Source: Selaginella tamariscina (taxonomy: Eukaryota > Streptophyta > Lycopodiopsida > Selaginellales > Selaginellaceae). Taken from it: a stretch of DNA of 64,000 nt. The stretch covers positions 1 through 64,000 of the forward strand of contig PUQB01000855.1 of the NCBI GenBank assembly GCA_003024785.1, written 5' to 3'. The notes beneath the pieces were generated by a model. It worked only from the letters and a program-made list of their open reading frames with translations. It did not search any database and was not told the DNA's origin. Positions 10,751 to 21,659 of the stretch are shown here, piece by piece (position 1 is the stretch's first letter; every line of letters begins with the position of its first letter). A program made the position numbers and the translations under genes.

Positions 10751-12261
10751 AAAATGTCAACGTCCTCGTTGACGTCCAACTCCAAGACTAGATAATGTTA
10801 AAAAAATTAACCAAAACTAACATATCACTCTATGTGGAGTCAGCAAAAGTTCACATAAGTTTTATTACCCCCCTTGCATTACGCGAAACCAAGTACTTCA
10901 GAACCGTCGTTCACTAAGTCGTAAAAGCGGAAGGCACCACCTGCAACATGAAGTCACTTGGAGACCTTTTGTTGCAAAGTCTGTCCGACGCACACAACAC
11001 TGGTTAATTTCTTTACTTAACTAGAAATATTGGATAGTTAGTGTTGTTGCCGGCCCCTTGGTTAATAAGAAATAAAGACTTGCTTTATTCCTTAATATTA
11101 AATGCTATTGACGACCTTTGTCGTTTAACACACAACAAGCACTTCTCAAATGCTTTGACCAAATACCTTCGCTTACATCTCTGCATCCCTCGGTGCTTCT
11201 CATTACCCCTTTTCATAAGGGTCTGCTACTATACCTATCTCTCATTAGTATATAGCTACGCCAGACTAAGTATGAGACTTTTATCTGAATCAAGTTCTTT
11301 TTTGATAAAAAGTACAAGTCATAAAACCCTGTTCTTTGTAAACATGTCAATCTGGCCAGAGGCGATCATAGAAGCGCATGGCTGTACACATGTATACAAC
11401 AAGGTCTTGCCAATCTACCAACTGCCATTCACTTGGTGTGTTATTAACATAATTTATTTCCGATAGGAATCAAATTGAGTCAAATCTACAACCAAGTGTA
11501 ATAGCTTTACCATTCATCTTTCGCAACCTAACTTGTACTCTTTCATAACACCGACCAATTTAGGGACCAGATAAGCTAACATACCTTCCTTAAAAACTAA
11601 TGTGGAAATTAGGAAATTCAACCCATCTCTAGTGCCTCAATCGATGACCTTAGATAACATGTCTCTTAATTGTCACTTTCATTGTACTCATTCCCCAAAG
11701 AGCACATCATACTAGATACCGTTCAATACTTCCTAACTTTTATCTCACTAAGTTTAAAATATCAAATTTTAAGACTTAATTTCCACGATAAGAGTCTCTC
11801 TGAATTCAGAATATTGCATGCCTCCATAACATTATATTTATTTCCAACTCTTAAACTGATTTGTAAATGTTTCTCAACACTATACCGAAGTATAACATTT
11901 CACTAATTCGAGCAATTATTATTTTGATAAACATCTTTTTAAATTAATTCTTATTCTATAAAGAGTTGCAATTTCGATATTGATACTCTCGAATGGATAA
12001 TGATCGTTTTAATGCTCAAATCCTAAGCTTACCAACTAGTTGTTATACTAGTGGATATAAACATACAATCATATCAATATATCGAAATGTTACAACTATA
12101 ATATAGACATAATCTTAGTTCACATGAATTGAACTTCAGTTTTGAAACAAATATAATGTCACAACAGTATTCCGAAGAACTGTTCAAAGACTAAGAAATT
12201 ATGAACTAGTGTCTGGTTTATCTAACTAATTTGGTAAGATATCAACTTCCACATAAATATC
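10751..12261 (-). mobile_element. Decayed internal region of a family A element
   Basis: AT-rich sequence next to the polypurine tract. A short block near 11,340 (ATCTGGCCAGAGGCGATCATAGAAGCGCATGG) has a diverged counterpart near 51,590. The open frames present (for example 11041-11466 plus) look like chance frames; no polymerase or integrase domain could be read. Confidence 0.35.
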
Positions 12262-12985
12262 ATTATTTAGTTGAAATAGTGAAAAAAGATTTGTGATTTC
12301 TCAATCATTCTTCCAATACTACATTTCCATAGTTGTGCATAGATTCCTTACAGTATATTTCTTTGTGATGGTTACTTAATGCCTCTTACCTCATATGTAC
12401 TACACTACTAGTCCTAATTCATGGGTGGTGTTTGTTCTCAACAAGTTTGATTAAATTAAATACTAATATTGGAATCCCTTACATAGTGTATCGAGCAACT
12501 TAAGAATAAGTATACAAATTTATGCAAGTTTAGCATGTTTTTAGAACACATGTGAATACTCAGCATTGCATACCAAGGTAATGCAAGGCCTTTCAAAATT
12601 GTCAGAGTTTTAACCCAAAGGGCCAACACGTGGCAACATGTGGTTGCCAGGTGGCCATTTGGCGTCATCACCCTGTGTGAGCAACACTAAGTTTCCTAAA
12701 ACAACCCCAACGACCCCTAGGGTTAGACCTAATGCCCAAGTGGACAGTAGACTTAGGGTTTACCTAAGTCCTCCCTAGAATGTTTGCCCCCAGAACCCTT
12801 GAGGGATAACCCTAGTTGACTTAGGGTTTAGCCTAAGTCTCCTAGGTGTCTACCCCCAAAACCCTTGAGGGATAACCCTAGTTGATTTAGGGTTTTGTCC
12901 TAGAAGAACTAGATAAGCTCATGCCCTAACCCCCATCAAGGAGACGTGTGTTCCACACATACCCCTAGCTAAGGCATCGTCACTT
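12262..12985. repeat. Duplicate of 8.6-9.3 kb: flank plus LTR end
   Basis: It repeats the 325-bp flank of the LTR at 8922 and then the first roughly 385 bp of that LTR in the same orientation. Because flank and LTR move together, this is a duplication made after the LTR inserted, not a second insertion. Confidence 0.75.
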
Positions 12986-13940
12986 ACCCCTGCACACTAA
13001 CTCCTACCCCCAAACCCTACCCAAGGGGTTAGGGACACCCCTAGGGTTGCCTAACCCTAGGTTGCATAACCCACGCCCTAACCCCCCTTAGGGGTTAGGT
13101 TAGGACAACCATTTTCTCTAAGGGCTGGCATTTTCGTGCCAGCCCACTTACTCACTCAGGAAAATAGGGGGGGGGGGGGGGTCCATCACATAAATAAGGT
13201 AGAGTATATTAGTGAGGCTTCTTGGGTTCAAAAGAGAGCTCATTAACCTCCTACCAGTGCAAGTTAAGCTTAGGCGCAACCCTATGTTGTGCCGCCTTAA
13301 CTACCATATGACAGGGGTATGTCCCACCTTTGGGTTAAATTATCCTTATCATTGGCAAGATCGCACCTTTGTGATGGGAGTACTTCCAAGGAGTTAGTCA
13401 GATTCCTTAGGTCGAAAACCTGCTCACAAGCTCAAAGGCGTTGCCCGAGTTCACATTCTACAAAACTAGTGGTTGAGGCCTTGTTTCGATAGCCTCAACC
13501 ACGCCAAATGAGGAACGATATCCGTAGCTTGGCTAGTCCACGTGTCCTATTCACAAGGTGTCATGGACTTGGTCGGCTAGGGGCTTAAGTTCCTAAGGGT
13601 TGAGTTTATAATACGGGTTATTTTACCAAATTCGTGGGGTTTCCAGAGAGGGGATTTCAGGTTGGCACATGGCAAGCCGTCTTTGTGGCACCAGGTAAAA
13701 ACTCTGACACCTTGTCCCTTTCTTTCATGTTTGAACAATTGGGTTGGTACCAAGTTGCCAACCCTTATTTGTTGTGAGTTTAAACTAGTGATTAGTCCAC
13801 CCCTAAACCCTACCCCAAGGGGTTCGGTCAACCCTAGGGCTTTCCTAACCCTATTCAACATGTTGAACTCACCCAAGACTATGAACTTAGGTTGGACCTA
13901 AGTAAGAGAGGGAGAATCAACTTTCAAAATAAAAAGTAGA
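12986..13940. mobile_element. Rearranged family A LTR fragments, one inverted
   Basis: The duplicated LTR end is joined at about 12,985 to sequence in the opposite orientation: GATGGACCCC-type poly-G at 13167-13181, then CATAAATAAGGTAGAGTAT, the reverse complement of the 10,267 region. From about 13,560 to 13,935 family A sequence in the first orientation returns, followed near 13,950 by a diverged polypurine-tract region (TTTCAAAGGCAAAGGGATG on the minus strand). Confidence 0.55.
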
Positions 13941-14864
13941 TTCATAAAAATTTTGACATCCCTTTGCCTTTGAAAATGTTAACATTTTATTAACATTCAA
14001 CTCCAAAGCTAAACTAATTTGAGAAAAAATTAACCAAAAATTAACACTAATTACTTATATATGCATGTTATAACTAAAATGGGCATAGTTATAGTCCCAT
14101 TTCCTAATAATTAGTAATTTTAGCTATTTAATTAACATTTTCTAATATTAAAAGAATATTCTTTAGAATATATGTTTGAAAATAGAATATTCTATTTTGT
14201 AATTGACCCTTTAATAACTTATAATATTCATTGAACAAAAATTAATAACATTATAAAAGTAGAAGGTATAAATTATATAATATATTGCATAATATAACAA
14301 TTAAGGAAGAGCATAAGAGGTACATTATATAAATATTGATGTTGTTAATAAAATATTAATATTTAAATATGACATTATTAATTAAAAAATTTGTAGTAAT
14401 AATAATATATATATAATATACAAAATCCTATAATAATATAGTCAATCTTCCATATCGTTTTTTAAATTTATATAGTTAAGTAAATAATTTGTACTATTAA
14501 AAGAGTTTAAATAATTATGAATATTAAATATATAATATTTTATAATTTTGTAATTGCTTTAAGCTTCAGAAAACATACATTCCCTTTAGTTTTGTTAATC
14601 ATGACTTTATCAACACTTCTTGACATCCACCCATATCGAATGGATTTAACATTTATAAAACATGCTGGGTCTTTTTGATTGGGAGACCATGTTTTTTTAG
14701 GCATCCATTATATCTTTCGCTCTCCTTCTCGTGTCGCCTTTTTTGTGGTTTGAATCATGCAACCTTAACTATATTATTTTTTGTGATTACTTTAAGTATG
14801 TCGATAATTTGACTCATCCAAATAAGCTGATTATATGACAAATCTGGAATAATGAGAACCATCA

Positions 14865-15480
14865 TTAGTTTTTGAAGATCCTAGCAGTAATCAAAGTATG
14901 CTTTAGGTTTTTGGTTCCTTTGTCCAACAACTTCCACACTTTTATGTCATTTGTGCTCAGTGATGTCATTTCAATCTCCTCTCGCCACCTTGTTTGAGGC
15001 CAAAAAAGATTTTGCAATTTTGTACTTGTGACAGTAGGCCCTTCCAATTCTCAAACAACAGTCTCCCAATAATCGACCATATACTATATATAGTTATGAG
15101 TAACCAGTTGCCTTATCAGAATTCTTTAGCATCAATTTTTGAACCCATGCCACATATTTTTTGATGCCATCAATAATAACCTCTTGTTCCTTGAACTGGG
15201 CACTTAATAAATAGGGTTTGGTTGTCCTTCTTGGAAAAGTGGCTTTCCATTCTCTCCACTTTTGAAGAGCATTAACCCTCTTTCGGTAACCACTCATGCT
15301 TTGACGGCCGTAACTTGTACTGTATAATAGGTAGACCATCTCGTATGGAGAAAAAGAATTGTAGTGGCACAAGGTGACCAACTAAAGAATCACTCCCCTC
15401 TTTTATATACTCCTTTAGAAATTTTTTGAAGTCTGGCACCTCAGTCATAAGCAAAGCACAACTTTTTTTGGAGATGTAGT
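14865..15480 (-). pseudogene. C-terminal fragment of the GHTHEDID-type transposon protein
   Basis: Minus-strand frames encode EVPDFKKFLKEYIKEGSDSL, SIRDGLPIIQYKLRPSKHEW and ALQKWREWKATFPRRTTKP in order, then a C-terminal region. These match, nearly residue for residue, the plus-strand copy at 45,760-46,205. The GHTHEDID segment present at 45.7 kb is missing here, so T1 is a deletion derivative. Stops and frame changes show it is not functional. Confidence 0.65.
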
Positions 15481-15569
15481 TTCAAAAAGATTCATCATAT
15501 GTGATAAAGTAAGTGCACTTATCCTTTTTGTAAACATCAATATCTTCATGATATAATATTATTTTTCGT

Positions 15570-16358
15570 CTAGGGTTGGATCGTCTCTTTCAAAAGCTTA
15601 AGGAGATGGGTGCGCTTGTGGGGATTTGGTCATGCATGCAAATTCACAACTTAACACCGATGTTGAATTTGCTTAAGAAACATTGTAGTGTTGCAGAAGA
15701 GATGATTCGTAAAGATTGGATTTTTGACCAGCGAATGTGTTATAAACCTCCGAATTTCACAATATAAGAAAGGAAAGCAAGCCATACTTCTTCAAGAATG
15801 AAAGATTAATTGGGCTTCATGGGAAGATCAGTCACTTAAGGATAATGAAGAATGCACATATCTTAATGGTAGACAACTCTCCTCAGAAGGCTATGCTCAA
15901 CCAAAACATTGCTTGTATTTATCCAATCACTTTCGATCCATATTCTGATATCGATATCATGGATGAGCTAGTGAACTACTTAGATACGTGCCTCAGAAAA
16001 GAATCTCGAAAACTTTTATGAGCAGTATCCACCGTATCAAACATTTCCTAAAGCTTTTCTTTCTCGTGATTTTAAGTTTTATAAAATGAAGGATAGCAAC
16101 CGGGCGCTTTATAATATTATTCTTAAGAAACATCATTTTTTAAACGAATCTTTATGCAGACCTGGTTTTATTACATCTTATGTATTAACAAGGATGGTAA
16201 CTTCCAATTGCATTCGTGAGAGTGTAAGGTGGTGGCAACAATATCAAGATATTGACCAAAATGATTCAATTAATCCGGAGAGTGATGATTTAGATAAAAT
16301 AAGAGGATTTCTTTGTATGATTAGGAAGAAAGTATTTATAAATAAATTAACATGTTGA
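15570..16358 (+). pseudogene. Second transposon coding remnant, unknown function
   Basis: Plus-strand frames include LDRLFQKLKEMGALVGIWSC, then KNAHILMVDNSPQKAMLNQN, DELVNYLDTCL and a C-terminal region with FITSYVLTRMVTSNCIRESV, interrupted by stops. The same protein remnant is repeated in inverse orientation at 63,240-64,000. I do not recognise the family. It lies divergent to the GHTHEDID-type fragment within the same inverted repeats, so it is probably the element's second gene. Confidence 0.5.
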
Positions 16359-16627
16359 TAAGGAAATGATTTTATTTGTAATTATGTTTGATAGTATTTC
16401 TTAATTATTGTAAACTATTTTTAGAATAATATGAATATTTTAAGATATTTTAGGAATATTCCTTACTAAGTAAGGTTATTGAAGGATTAATTAAATAATT
16501 AATTAATATTTAAGGCTTAATTACATATTAATAAATGATTAATTAATAATTAAAACTTAAGTATTAATTAGTAATTTATTTTATATTCCATTTTCACATA
16601 TCATGCCCACTTTAGTTACAACATGCA

Positions 16628-17074
16628 TATAATATGTATGATGTTACAATATTATGTACTATGTATGTATATATGTGTATCTATAATATGTACTGTTCTC
16701 TTCTTATAACATACACACCATGCATGATTCATAATATGTACTATGTCTCTCTAATTATGTACTAATATGTATGTATGTCTATATGTATAATACTATGTGT
16801 GTATATATGTATTGCTACACGTGAACTTTAACACTCTTATGGATACACACATGTTAAACCCCTGCATGATTTTTATTCTTGGGGTGTATATGATACACCA
16901 CGCACACGCACTCGCTGATAATATAATAAAAGAATATCCATTTAGGATGAATCTATCTTTTATTCTTTTTTAGGCTTTAAATATATTCTTAAAAGGAATA
17001 TTCAATTAGGTTAATATATATTCTATTTTCTTTTTAGGGTTTATGTATATCTTAGGGTTTCAAGAAGCAAGGCA
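16628..17074. other. AT-rich stretch leading to a possible 5' leader
   Basis: ATGTATGT-type low-complexity sequence, no open frame of note. The last 60 bp contain TAGGGTTT twice, a motif common in plant 5' leaders and promoters. Confidence 0.4.
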
Positions 17075-17116
17075 ATGGCGGTGGCAGCTATGAAATCTCC
17101 TCTCTCTCACACACAG
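17075..17116 (+). other. Possible first coding exon of an unidentified host gene
   Basis: ATG GCG GTG GCA GCT ATG AAA TCT opens a 14-codon reading frame ending in CAG followed by GTGAGATC, a fair splice donor. It is preceded by two TAGGGTTT boxes. If real, its intron received the microsatellites and the 14-kb nested retrotransposon stack that follow. No second exon was found, so this may be coincidence or a gene remnant. Confidence 0.25.
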
Positions 17117-17238
17117 GTGAGATCTCTCTCTCCTGAGTTTATTTATTTATTTTTTATTCACATATACATTTATACGTGTGTGTATCTGTATAATTTATTG
17201 ATTTATTAATTTTATCTCCACACACACATGCACACTCT

Positions 17239-17241
<3 letters not shown>

Positions 17242-17286
<45 letters not shown>

Positions 17287-17289
17287 GTG

Positions 17290-17323
<34 letters not shown>
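17242..17323. repeat. Microsatellite (TA)n followed by (TG)n
   Basis: About 21 TA units run to 17283, then mostly TG units to 17323. Further imperfect TA/CA tracts extend to about 17,617, where the outer retrotransposon inserted. Confidence 0.9.
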
Positions 17324-17617
17324 TGTGTTTATTTTATGATTTTATTTGTTTCGCTCATACACGCATACACACGATATACATATACACACACACATATATA
17401 TATACCTATATACATATATACATACATATATTATGTGTACCAGTATCTGTATAATTTTATTTATTTATCTATCTCTCGCACACGCATGCACACTCCTGTA
17501 TATACATATACATATACATATATATACATATATATGTGTGTGTTGTGTGTATCTGCATAATTTAATTTATTTAGCACACACATACGATATACATATACAT
17601 ATACATGTGTGTGTGTG

Positions 17618-18132
17618 TGTTAAAGGTAAAATATTAGGAGCTAGTGTGGAGAGAGTAAGGGTAGGAAGGTCTGTAGTAAGCATGGCTGTGAAGGAGGAAA
17701 ATCCTTACTGAGAGGAAAAGGAAAAGGAAAAGGTGAGTAAGGAAAAGAAAAAGGAAAAGAAAATCTCGGAAAGGAAAAGGATGATGTGGCGAGAGGAAGG
17801 GGGGCATGGGAGAAAGGGTCTCCAGAAGGGTTCCAGCAGAAGAGAGAGAAGTTCTCCACACTTTGTCTTTTGTGTTCATGTAGTAATGAAAGGTGCATAT
17901 TATAAGATCTTGTGTGTATGTATGTATACTCTAAATGAATGGATCTAACAAGGCAATAGCCAAAATCCGTTCTTGCCCTTGACTTCGGAGACCAGTCATT
18001 GTGGCTTTGAGAGAAAGTGTTTTGATATGTATATATGTGGAGAGTTGGAGAAAAGAGAGTGTGTAACCTTTCTTAAAGGTTAGGACCAGTTAAACAAGAA
18101 AAGGTGGGGTTTCCTGTTTTTACTGTTTAACA
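17618..18132 (+). repeat. 5' LTR of the outer element
   Basis: Starts TGTTAAAGGTAAAATATTAG and ends CTGTTTAACA, with TGTTAAA/TTTAACA inverted ends. It shares details with the LTR at 31090 (for example GTGTTTTGATATGTAT) rather than with the inner pair. Confidence 0.8.
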
Positions 18133-18152
18133 TTTGGTGACCACGGAGGGAT
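18133..18152 (+). other. Primer binding site of the outer element
   Basis: TTTGGTGACCACGGAGGGAT directly follows the LTR. The same block, with one change, follows the inner 5' LTR. It contains the TGG needed to pair with a tRNA CCA end; I could not identify the tRNA. Confidence 0.55.
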
Positions 18153-18239
18153 TTCGCCATTGTAGTGTTAGCATTCATTGAGAAAAGAGGTTAAAGTGAC
18201 AGAATTTTCATTCTAAAAATGGTGTAAAGTTGAATGTGT

Positions 18240-19830
18240 AAAGGAGAAGAAATGAATGGAACCATGGAGGAACCATCATCCTGATCCAGCCTTAGCTGAT
18301 TAGAGGAACCAAAGGCTGCCCAACAACAACTTGAAACTGACGAAAATAGACATCAAAATATCCTTGGAAAGATAGTAGAGGATATTGCAAAAACAATATA
18401 GAAATCTGAGGCTGATCCAAAGAATTGGAGGCAGTATCAAACAGCTGGTTTAAAGGAGACTGTGAGAGGAAGGGAAGGAGTGCTTGTTCATATCGAGATT
18501 GCAAGGAGAAGGATCTCTGAGAACTCCCGAAGAGGAAGGGAGGAAGGTGTAAGAGGAAGTACACCAGAGCAAAGGATTCTTACAAATATGACACTTTTCT
18601 CGAGAATGTTTGGGGGTATGGTGATGTATCCCACATTCTCTGCAGAAAGAAGAAAATCCGAAAAGGCACTTACAATAGTTTGAAGAGGTAGTAAAACTGT
18701 ATAAGGTGATGGATGCAGAAAAGTTGCTTATATTTCCACATACATTGAAAGAAATGCCTCTGACTGGTATTATGATTTAGAAAAGGAAGTCAGAAAGGAT
18801 TATCAGAAGGTTACTGATGCTTTTAAGAATATTTCAGAAAGGAGGAATTGTTGGAGGAACATTTAGAGAAGTTAAGGACTCCTTCAAGGCAAAACAAAAA
18901 GATAGATGAATATACACATCGTTTTAAGAAACATGAGAAAAAGTGTAAGGCATATGTAAAATGGATGCTTATTACAATGGTATAAGCAAGGGTTGCTAAA
19001 ACCATATAAAGATTTAGCACTCACTATCAATGAAAAGGATAGAGAGGATCTCATTAATCAATTAAAAATATATGAGAAGAAGAGAAGGCAAATAAAAAAG
19101 ATAGTATATAGAAGAAAGGAAGAATCCTCTGATGAAGAGGAAGAGGAAGTTGATGTAGTAAAGTTCGTAAATATCCAATAAATGAAAAAGCATTGGCTCA
19201 AATGATGAAAACCTTAAAGGGAATGACAGTTAAGGAGGAGATAAGACAAAGGTATAGTGCACTAAATGTAACAATCCTGGCTATACAGTGGAGAAATATA
19301 GGCTGCAACTACCTACATGCCAAATCTGCGGAAAGGAAGGACATGTAGCCCAAAACTGCAGACATTTCCTGAACCAAAATGTGGTTATAGAGAGAGAAAG
19401 GAGAATGCATGAACGTCCACCTCCCAGAAGGTTCCTACCTAATAGGAATCATGGAAATGATAGAAATGATAATGCTATTCCTTATGAGAATAGGAACAAT
19501 ATATGGCAGAAGGAATGAAGTTCCTTATCAAAATAGGAACAATGGATATTATGAGAGAAGGAATGATGTTCCTTATGAAAACAGAGAGAGGATATGGAAA
19601 AAAAAGGTCCATACAATGGACGACAGAAGGATAGAACCTATATAGAAAGAAATGATAAATATATAGAGGAGAAGCAAGACCTTATCAGGCAGAAATGAGC
19701 AATATAATCAGGTCAATGATAGACAAGGACCACATGGTAGGAATTTTCCTTTCCAGGTTTGTTATATATGTGGTGAAATAGGACATATCTCTAGGGAATG
19801 TCCTAAGTGGAATGTACAACCTCCTACTTC
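18240..19830 (+). pseudogene. gag of the outer element, broken
   Basis: Frames across this stretch, split by stops and indels, match the inner element's gag. A zinc knuckle CQICGKEGHVAQNC is intact near 19,320. The knuckle before it is damaged (Tyr replaces the His and the last Cys). A third, CYICGEIGHISREC, is near 19,760. Between the second and third lies an Asn/Arg-rich segment with repeats of the type PYENRNN. Gag would form the particle in which reverse transcription occurs; this copy cannot encode a full protein. Confidence 0.7.
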
Positions 19831-20269
19831 CACCAAAATGACTAATGTACAACCTACAACACAGCTAATTCAAATAGAGGAGGAAAAGGATGAGTATCCA
19901 CCCGTTGCAAAGGTAGTTATAGCTCTTCAAGAGAAGAAGAAGGAATATTCTTGTTATAGAGAAGGAGAGATAGAAACTATTCTAACAAGAAATGGGCTCG
20001 TTACAAGAGAATGTAAATGAGCAGGAGCAAAATCCTGACCAGAAAGGTCAGACTGATAATGAATCAGAAAGTATAGACAAAGGTGCTATAGACAAAGGTA
20101 ACAAGGTTTTTCATTGTTACCACAATAAGACAATGGACTCATGTATCACCAATCAAGAGGTAAAAGTTACGCTTGGACATCTGATACATGTAGCTCCTTA
20201 TATAAAAATTAGATATTGAATGCATTAAGTCTAGTTCAACAAACATCAACTTCGAATGAAGGATATACA

Positions 20270-20610
20270 ATTTGTAAAATGGATAAGGAAGTACTGTATG
20301 AAGGTGATTATGATGGACAAGTTCCTTGCATCATAGTATATGTGGGCAAGAATAAGTTAAAGTGAGTGTTAATAGATGGAGGTTCAAGGGTGAATTTCAT
20401 TAAGAAGGTGAATGTAAAAGGATGGCCCAACCTGCCCCATTTAACCTTAAAATGGCTGATCAACGGAGTGTAAAGCCACTAGACATAATGAGAGGAGTCA
20501 CTATCATAGTAAAAGGATTCAAATATCCTTACTTGTCCTTCAAAAGGAAGGAAAGGACACTATTTATACCATGTTATTAGGCAGATCATGAATTAAGTTT
20601 GACAAGATTA
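20270..20610 (+). pseudogene. Retropepsin-like protease remnant of the outer element
   Basis: It contains DKEVLYEGDYDGQVPC followed by the active-site motif VLIDGGSRVNFI with the catalytic Asp kept, then ADQRSV. An in-frame stop before the active-site motif and frame changes after it inactivate the copy. In an intact element this aspartic protease would cleave the polyprotein. Confidence 0.7.
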
Positions 20611-20639
20611 TTTAGAATTGGAAAACAGAAAAGATGATG

Positions 20640-21093
20640 GTAAAAGAAGGAGAAGGAAACTAGTGATTTATAATTATATTAAAAGGTATTTAAAAAGGAA
20701 AACCAACTTATTGTTTTAGAAGGATATGAGTGGTTTAATGGGTTAGATAATCAAGAAGAGGTAGAAATCTTGAAAACATATCTTGATTTAAAGGTCTTAA
20801 CAAATATTGACCTTCACGTAGTACTGAAAAGAAAATTGTTCAACAGAAGAAAAAACGATAGACCTAGATTACAAGAAAAGTTTTATAAAGCAATCCTATA
20901 TAAGATTGATTTGCAGAAACAACCTTTAGAGTATACATATGTGTATACCACAAATCCTTTAAAGCAAGTAATATAAACACAGAAAAGAAGCCAAAGGAAC
21001 AGGAAGGAAAAACTATTCAAGAACAGGAAGAAAAAGCAAATGCTAATCTTAAGGAATAGGATGCAGGAAATCAAGTGCTACAACTTAAGGTAT
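20640..21093 (+). pseudogene. C-terminal remnant of the outer element, interrupted by the inner element
   Basis: After the protease the frame resembles the segment downstream of protease in the inner element (EGYEWFNGLDNQEE), then a Glu/Gln/Lys-rich stretch. It continues, after the inner insertion, at 30,946-31,074 up to the polypurine tract. All of reverse transcriptase, RNase H and integrase is missing. Confidence 0.55.
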
Positions 21094-21627
21094 TGTTAAA
21101 GATAAAATATTAGGAGCATAGGACATTCTACTGTAGAGAGAATAAGGGTAGGAAGGTTTGTAGTAAGTATGGAAAGAAAGGTTGTGAAGAAGGAAAATCC
21201 TTACCGAGAGGAGAAGGAAAAAGAAAGTAAAGAAAAAAGAAAAAGGTAAAGGATGATGTGGCGAGAAGAAAAGTAGTTAAGGGGAGTTAGGGCAATAGAG
21301 GAAGGGTCTTCATTTGAAGTTCCAGCAGGAGATACAGGTTCTCTACACTTTGTCTCTTGTATTCATGTAGTAATGAAAGGTGCATATTATAAGATCTTAT
21401 GTGTATGTATGTGTACTCTCAATGAATGGATCTAACAAGGCAATAACCAAAATCCGTTCTTGCTCTTGACTTCGGAGACCAGTCATTGTGGCTTTGAGAG
21501 AAGGAGTTTTAATATATGTAAATGTGGAGAGTTAAAGGAAAGAAAGTGTGTAGCCTTTCCTAAAGGTTAGGTGAAAGGACACCGGTTAAATAGGAAAAGG
21601 TGGGATTTCCGGTTTTCCTATTTAACA
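21094..21627 (+). repeat. 5' LTR of the inner element
   Basis: TGTTAAAGATAAAATATTAG to CTATTTAACA, 534 bp, followed at once by the primer site TTTGGCGACCACGGAGGGAT (21628-21647). Confidence 0.85.
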
Positions 21628-21659
21628 TTTGGCGACCACGGAGGGATTTTGCCATTGCA

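Larger units (their letters stand above)
14062..16627. mobile_element. DNA-transposon-like unit T1 with AT-rich terminal inverted repeats
   Basis: The left end reads ATGCATGTTATAACTAAAATGGGCAT and the right end is its near-perfect inverse (ATGCCCACTTTAGTTACAACATGCAT), giving inverted repeats of about 25 bp. Both ends sit in TATA-rich DNA, so the target duplication cannot be defined. The unit holds two divergent coding remnants, a minus-strand one on the left and a plus-strand one on the right. The same ends occur at 47,177 (right end), 47,425 and 62,963. I cannot assign the superfamily. Confidence 0.6.

Noticed and set aside
11041-11466. 141-codon plus open frame
   Set aside because: It lies antisense inside a decayed minus-strand family A element and is of low complexity; probably chance.
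17228-17711. Open frames rich in Tyr/Ile/Cys/Val over the microsatellites
   Set aside because: They are translations of (TA)n and (TG)n repeats, not proteins.
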